A DNA stretch of 64,000 bases from contig CAYNVO010000003.1 in the NCBI GenBank assembly GCA_964400675.1, forward strand, positions 1-64,000, written 5' to 3'. The notes beneath the pieces were generated by a model. The model saw only the letters and a program-made list of their open reading frames with translations, did not search any database and was not told the origin of the DNA. The translations under genes and the position numbers were made by a program. Source of the DNA: 9FT-COMBO-48-23 sp964400675 (lineage in GTDB: Bacteria; Chloroflexota; Dehalococcoidia; GIF9; UBA5629). Each line of letters starts with the position of its first letter. The first letter of the stretch is position 1. Positions 59,949-64,000 of this stretch are shown piece by piece.

Positions 59949-60737
59949 TTATTTATCTTTGTCAGACACGATAAGGGTGGCGGGCAAATCATTAATCGGG
60001 TGGGGATAGACGTAGACTTCGGCTCCGTAAACCTCCTTGATAGTTTTTGCATTTATCACCGATTCAGGAGTTCCGTGGCAGTAAACTCTTCCATCACTAA
60101 GCATTATCAGGCGGTCGCAATACTGAGATGCCAGGTTCAGGTCATGAAGCGTCACCACAACAATTAGCCCTTGCTCTCGACATAACTGGCGGGCTAAATC
60201 CAGGGTTTCTATCTGATAATTAATATCTAAATTGGCGGTGGGTTCATCCATAAGTATTATTTTTGGTTCCTGAGCTAAGGCGCGGGCAATGGTCAGGCGT
60301 TGTCTTTCGCCTCCTGACAGCTCGCCCACCCTGCGTTCAGCATAAGCAAGCGTTTGGGTCGCTTTCATGGTCTTTTGTACTATAGCCAGGTCATGTTCTC
60401 CTTCATAGCGCAGTAGCCCTAGATGCGGAGTGCGCCCCATAAGCACCACCTCTAGGGCAGTGAATAGTTCAGGTAAGGTTGGATTTTGAGGGACAACAGC
60501 CACCAGTTGAGCTAAATCCCGGTGACTCATGTCGGCTATGTTCTTGCCATCGAGGAAGATGTGTCCTGAGCTCGGCTTAATCAGTTGGGTTATTCCTTTG
60601 ATTACCGTTGATTTGCCGGAACCGTTAGGACCTATGATGCCCAGCATTTCTCCAGGCTTAGCTTCAAGGCTGATGTTATGGAGCACTGTTTGCTTGTTAT
60701 AGCCCAGGCTGACGTTATCCAAGCGCAGTTTGAACAT
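59949..60737 (-). CDS. btuD: Cobalamin ABC transporter ATPase (BtuD)
   Basis: A 262-aa ABC ATPase of the FecE/BtuD type: Walker A GPNGSGKSTVIKG, signature ELSGGERQRLTIARAL, Walker B IILMDEPTANLD and the switch His in VTLHDLNLA. It abuts btuC (start directly after its stop). Cobalamin specificity is inferred from operon and riboswitch. Confidence 0.93.
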   Translation of the reverse strand: MFKLRLDNVSLGYNKQTVLHNISLEAKPGEMLGIIGPNGSGKSTVIKGITQLIKPSSGHIFLDGKNIADMSHRDLAQLVAVVPQNPTLPELFTALEVVLMGRTPHLGLLRYEGEHDLAIVQKTMKATQTLAYAERRVGELSGGERQRLTIARALAQEPKIILMDEPTANLDINYQIETLDLARQLCREQGLIVVVTLHDLNLASQYCDRLIMLSDGRVYCHGTPESVINAKTIKEVYGAEVYVYPHPINDLPATLIVSDKDK

Positions 60738-61817
60738 TTAGAATATTGCCCTCTTTTTTTGTCGCAGCAGATAAAGAAAGAAAGGAGCACCTATAAAGGC
60801 GGTTATTACGCCTACTGGTATCTCTGTAGGCGCCAGCATGGTTCGGGCGGCGGTATCAGCTAGAATTAAAAAAATAGCTCCGGCGAAGGTGGCTAAAGGC
60901 AGGAGGAAACGGTGGTCTGGACCCCAGATAAGCCGAACAGCATGTGGGACGATGATGCCGACAAAGCCGATGATGCCACAGAAACAGACCGCAGCGGCGG
61001 TTATCAAGGTTGCAGCCCCGAGCAAAGTCAGCTTGACCTGTTCCACGTTGATGCCCAGCTGTTGGGCTTGTTCTTCGTCGAGCTGCATTACGTTTAAAGG
61101 TCGGGCATGAAGCCAGATGACTATTGTGCCGATGAGTATATAAGGTGCCACCATGCCTACCTGCCACCAACTGGTCAGGGAGAATGTGCCCAGCAGCCAG
61201 GAGATTATGCCGTGCAATTTGTCTCCCGATGCAATCATCAGGTAAGAAGTGATTGCAGCCAGGAAAGCGCCCAGGGCTACACCGGCTAGGATAAGGGTTG
61301 TCATAGGCAGGGTTTTACCGACTCTGGCTATGTAATAAACTACAGCTACGGCTGTAATAGCACCAGTGAATGCCAGTAATGGAATGCTGGCAGCTTGCCA
61401 GGCTATGGGTAGCATGAAACCGATGACGGCTCCTAATGCTGCACCCTGGGCGACGCCAATGAGGTATGGGTCAGCCAGTGGATTGCGGAAAAGTCCCTGG
61501 TATGTGGTACCGGCCACGGCTAATGCGGCACCGACTAGTCCGGCTAGAAGCAACCGGGGCAGGCGTATGTCAAAAATGATTGTTTCTATATTGCTTGGCC
61601 AGGTTGCCTGGATATGGACGAACGGTAGTTTGTCTAATAGAACGTCGCATACCTTATCGAAGGGAATGTCAGTGCTGCCTACGGCTAAAGTCGCTATAAG
61701 TACTATTCCTAGAAGTATGACCAGTCCGACTATGGCATAAATTCGGCTACGCCAGTGGATTGGGTAAATGGCTGCAGTTTCTGATATGCTCGAATTCTTA
61801 AACAATTCTAATGCCAT
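60738..61817 (-). CDS. btuC: Cobalamin ABC transporter permease (BtuC)
   Basis: A 359-aa FecCD/BtuC-family permease with about ten membrane segments. RLPRLLLAGLVGAALAVAGT, then the NPLADPYLIGVAQGAALGAV block (about 110-135) and GIIGFVGIIVPHAVRLI (about 285) are family hallmarks; the last is the ATPase-coupling loop. Part of the btuFCD importer at the head of the riboswitch-controlled operon. Confidence 0.94.
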   Translation of the reverse strand: MALELFKNSSISETAAIYPIHWRSRIYAIVGLVILLGIVLIATLAVGSTDIPFDKVCDVLLDKLPFVHIQATWPSNIETIIFDIRLPRLLLAGLVGAALAVAGTTYQGLFRNPLADPYLIGVAQGAALGAVIGFMLPIAWQAASIPLLAFTGAITAVAVVYYIARVGKTLPMTTLILAGVALGAFLAAITSYLMIASGDKLHGIISWLLGTFSLTSWWQVGMVAPYILIGTIVIWLHARPLNVMQLDEEQAQQLGINVEQVKLTLLGAATLITAAAVCFCGIIGFVGIIVPHAVRLIWGPDHRFLLPLATFAGAIFLILADTAARTMLAPTEIPVGVITAFIGAPFFLYLLRQKKRAIF

Positions 61818-61871
61818 TCTTGTTCAGCCTTTACACCTCTAGCACTGATGTACATGCTTGTTTCTTTTCGG

Positions 61872-62786
61872 CTATTTGAAGAGTTCAGGGTGAATGAAGC
61901 AGGCCATTTGTTCCAGGGCTTCTACTATTCTGGGACCTGGGCGGTGTATCAGGTCGCCATCGATTTTATATATCCTGTCATTTAGCAGCGCCTGTGTATT
62001 TTTCAACCTGGTCTCAGTCTGTACATATTGCCAGGGCAGGTCTTCTCCAGTCCCCATGCCAACGGAGGCTACTATTACCTGTGGGTCTCTGTAAATGACC
62101 GTCTCCAGGTCGATTGTCTTGTCGCCAGAGATATCAGAGGCGATGTTTTGTCCACCGGCACTGCGGATTACATCATCAGCCAAAGTTCCTGTGCCGGCGG
62201 TCATCAGTGGGTCATGCCAGGTGACATAAAATACTCTCGGTTTTTGTTTTGAGGATAAGGTTTCTGTTTTGTCAGTTATAACTTCAATCCTTGACCTTAA
62301 GCTGCTGACCATCTCCGTAGCCTGTTTATTTTGTCCGGTGATTTTACCTACCAATGTTATGCTGTCCAGCACTTCAAGCAGGGAAGTTGGTGTTAGAGCC
62401 ACAACTGTCAGTCCAAGTTCTTCCAGGGCAGGTATGACTGTTTTGCTGTGAATATTGGTTGCCAGCACCAGGTCCGGCTCAAGTGAGACAACCTTTTCTA
62501 TGTCGACAGTGCTGAACCCCCCCACTTTAAGTTTAGTTGTAGCCGCCTGAGGATAATTACAATACTCAGTAACTCCGACCACTTTATCGCCCAGGCCGAG
62601 AGCGAACAAGATTTCGGTATTGCTCGGTGATAGAGAGATTATTCGTTGGGGTGTTTTTTCGATTGCTACGCTTCTGCCAAGGCCGTCAACTATATTGCCC
62701 GGCGTAGATTGTGCAGCACAACTGGGGCAAAGAAGAAATGCTAGTGCTAACAGGATAAGGAAGTATTTTGGGCTATGTTGGCTCAT
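61872..62786 (-). CDS. btuF: Cobalamin-binding lipoprotein (BtuF)
   Basis: A 304-aa substrate-binding protein for the BtuCD importer. Signal with lipobox-like LLCPSC, then the periplasmic-binding-protein fold of BtuF/FhuD type: PQRIISLSPSNTEILFALGL, GDKVVGVTEYCNYP, and a C-terminal lobe. ATG 62786 is preceded by AAAGGAGAA and gives MSQHSPKYF; a longer frame to 62837 would start inside the riboswitch terminator. First gene of the operon. Confidence 0.93.
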   Translation of the reverse strand: MSQHSPKYFLILLALAFLLCPSCAAQSTPGNIVDGLGRSVAIEKTPQRIISLSPSNTEILFALGLGDKVVGVTEYCNYPQAATTKLKVGGFSTVDIEKVVSLEPDLVLATNIHSKTVIPALEELGLTVVALTPTSLLEVLDSITLVGKITGQNKQATEMVSSLRSRIEVITDKTETLSSKQKPRVFYVTWHDPLMTAGTGTLADDVIRSAGGQNIASDISGDKTIDLETVIYRDPQVIVASVGMGTGEDLPWQYVQTETRLKNTQALLNDRIYKIDGDLIHRPGPRIVEALEQMACFIHPELFK

Positions 62787-62810
62787 TATTTTTCTCCTTT
62801 GCGTCAATCG

Positions 62811-62848
62811 CAAATTAAAATCCCCATGCTCCAACAAGCAAGGGGATT
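62811..62848 (-). terminator. Riboswitch-controlled terminator
   Basis: On the minus strand AATCCCC (62848-62842) pairs with GGGGATT (62825-62819), followed by TTAATTT. It lies between the cobalamin aptamer and btuF, so ligand binding should favour it and stop transcription. Confidence 0.8.
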
Positions 62849-62864
62849 AATTCTAAATAATAAA

Positions 62865-62999
62865 TCCCACCCCCTTACTCCGCGGAGGTAGCCATACCTA
62901 GTAGGGTCGATGTTCTGACTATTACAGCAGGCGGGACTGTGCCGGGATTTCACCGGCTTGCATTCCAATTAAGCCCAAGATTGCCCCTGGGCACCCTAC
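62865..62999 (-). promoter_or_regulatory. Cobalamin riboswitch
   Basis: Minus strand. Stem P1 is GTAGGGT (62999-62993) with ACCCTAC (62907-62901). Between them the conserved core reads AAGCCGGTGAAATCCCGGCA and CAGTCCCGCCTGCTGTAA, followed by GTCAGAACATCGACC (B12 box-like). A hairpin GGTA/TACC after P1 can make the kissing contact. It precedes the btuFCD-cob operon and the terminator at 62811-62848. Confidence 0.92.
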
Positions 63000-63021
63000 C
63001 GCAGCTATTAAGTTTGTTAAC

Positions 63022-63050
63022 AGAATACCTGGAAATCGGTATAAAGTCAA
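63022..63050 (-). promoter_or_regulatory. Promoter of the btu-cob operon
   Basis: Minus strand TTGACT (63050-63045), 17-bp spacer, TATTCT (63027-63022). Transcription would start about 15 nt before the aptamer. Confidence 0.75.
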
Positions 63051-63217
63051 TAGAGCCAATATATCGAATGAGCCGGGCATACTACAAATCACCTTTCCTG
63101 ATTGCCGGCTAGTTGCTTTCTGCTGATTTAGAATAAATCTTGATTGATGTATTACTGGCAACCTACTTGACAAAGATCCGTCGTTCCTTTATTTTATGAG
63201 TATTGAGGTACGAAGAG

Positions 63218-64000
63218 ATGGGTGGGCGGAGGACAAAGCCCCAACTTGCCTCTGGAGATAAGGCTCTAGACTTAAGTCTGCAAGACTTGGTTAATAGTCT
63301 GGAAGACGAACTTTTTATCGTAGACAATGAATATCATATAAAGTTCGTTAACTTAGCTATCATGCAGAGGTTGGGTGGACATGCCGCTTCTCCAGTTGGC
63401 AGACTGTGTTACGATGTCTTTGAGGCTAGAGGAAGTCCTTGCAGCTCACACTTGTGGTTATGCCCTATAAACAAAGTATTACACAGCGGTAAATCAGTTG
63501 TAATCGTTCATCCCAGATATCCTATAAGCTCGGACATTGTCTCAAACGAACACATTAGAATCGTTATGTACCCACTAAGAGATAGCCGCGGCAACATAAG
63601 CGCTGTCGCTGAGTTAAGACGAGACGTCACTGTAGAAAAAGAGATGGAGCATCAGGTTCTGAGACGTCATCATTATCTTCAAGCTTTAAGTCGTATTTCA
63701 AGCGCTACGAGCGGGTTGCGGAATTTGAATAGTATCTTAAATGTATGTCTAGACATTGCCTTGGAGTCTGTCGATGGTGAAATAGGGGGTATTCTGCTTT
63801 TTGATGAACAAAAACAAAGGCTACATTATCGTGTTTCTCGTGGTTTATCCGCCAAATATGTTGAGAAAATGCAGATGGCTCCGGGAGAAGGGATAGCGGG
63901 CAGAGTGGTGAAAACTGGGGAGCCTATCCTGGTGGAGGACATCTCAAAAGACGCACGTGTTGTTCATAAGGATTTGATCAGTACTGAGGGACTTAAGGGA
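63218..64000 (+). CDS. PAS-GAF signalling protein, 3' end outside window
   Basis: The first 261 codons of a cytoplasmic sensor, no signal or membrane segment. A PAS-like domain (about 25-140, DELFIVDNEYHIKFVNLAIM, and PLRDSRGNISAVAELRRDVT) is followed by a GAF domain from about 160 (SILNVCLDIALESVDGEIG, LHYRVSRGLS, GEGIAGRVVKTGEPILVEDI). Such proteins usually continue into a histidine kinase or GGDEF domain; that part is not visible. ATG 63218 begins MGGRRTKPQLASG. It is divergent from the cob operon. Confidence 0.85.
   Translation, partial: MGGRRTKPQLASGDKALDLSLQDLVNSLEDELFIVDNEYHIKFVNLAIMQRLGGHAASPVGRLCYDVFEARGSPCSSHLWLCPINKVLHSGKSVVIVHPRYPISSDIVSNEHIRIVMYPLRDSRGNISAVAELRRDVTVEKEMEHQVLRRHHYLQALSRISSATSGLRNLNSILNVCLDIALESVDGEIGGILLFDEQKQRLHYRVSRGLSAKYVEKMQMAPGEGIAGRVVKTGEPILVEDISKDARVVHKDLISTEGLKG

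Noticed and set aside
62922..63173. Minus-strand 83-codon frame
   Set aside because: It lies across the cobalamin riboswitch and its promoter.

Overview
The window looks like chromosomal DNA of an anaerobic bacterium, most likely an uncultivated Dehalococcoidia (Chloroflexota). This placement is an inference from gene content and order: a btuFCD-cob salvage operon, MttB/corrinoid methyltransferases, a DUF5679 zinc-ribbon mini-gene, tandem PAC2 proteins, and a reduced cytochrome c maturation set. No marker gene settles it.

Layout. 1-2.4 kb: the end of a tRNA-Leu gene and a NatAB-type ABC exporter. 2.5-3.3 kb: a redox gene that makes sense only if two UGA codons are read as selenocysteine. 3.3-8.8 kb: an Fe-S protein, a DUF5679 protein, a PhoB/PhoP-type two-component system with its likely binding boxes and a secreted target gene, and an iron alcohol dehydrogenase. 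9.3-16 kb: one operon for corrinoid-dependent methyl transfer (activator, two MttB-like enzymes, a methyltetrahydrofolate methyltransferase and a corrinoid protein), ending in an asparagine-synthase-like protein without its glutaminase nucleophile. 16-17.9 kb: a TPR protein and a gene-poor stretch. 17.9-23.5 kb: ccmEF-x-ccmABCD with a cysteine-type CcmE and no ccmH (System I*). 23.9-28.2 kb: an exported lipoprotein with four rhodanese domains joined through an in-frame UGA to a multiheme cytochrome, followed by a ferredoxin subunit and the wreck of a cytochrome b gene. 28-49.9 kb: mixed housekeeping and membrane genes, tRNA-Ile, uvrA, two large secreted proteins and a zinc alcohol dehydrogenase. 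49.9-52.5 kb: an AT-rich pair, SIR2-like plus Vsr-like nuclease, which may be a defence module. 52.7-63 kb: a cobalamin uptake and salvage operon behind a promoter, a cobalamin riboswitch and a terminator. 63.2 kb to the end: a PAS-GAF signalling protein cut by the window edge.

The parts fit a corrinoid-centred anaerobic metabolism. The cob operon supplies cobalamin, the 9.3-16 kb operon spends it on methyl transfer (probably from quaternary amines) to tetrahydrofolate, and the Ccm genes mature the neighbouring multiheme protein.

The most striking result is three in-frame UGA codons in two genes. Each is followed 10-11 nt later by a hairpin with a G-U containing loop, the geometry of bacterial SECIS elements. 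One loop reads GGTCT, as in E. coli fdhF. The exported rhodanese-Sec-multiheme fusion is the best candidate here for an undescribed system.
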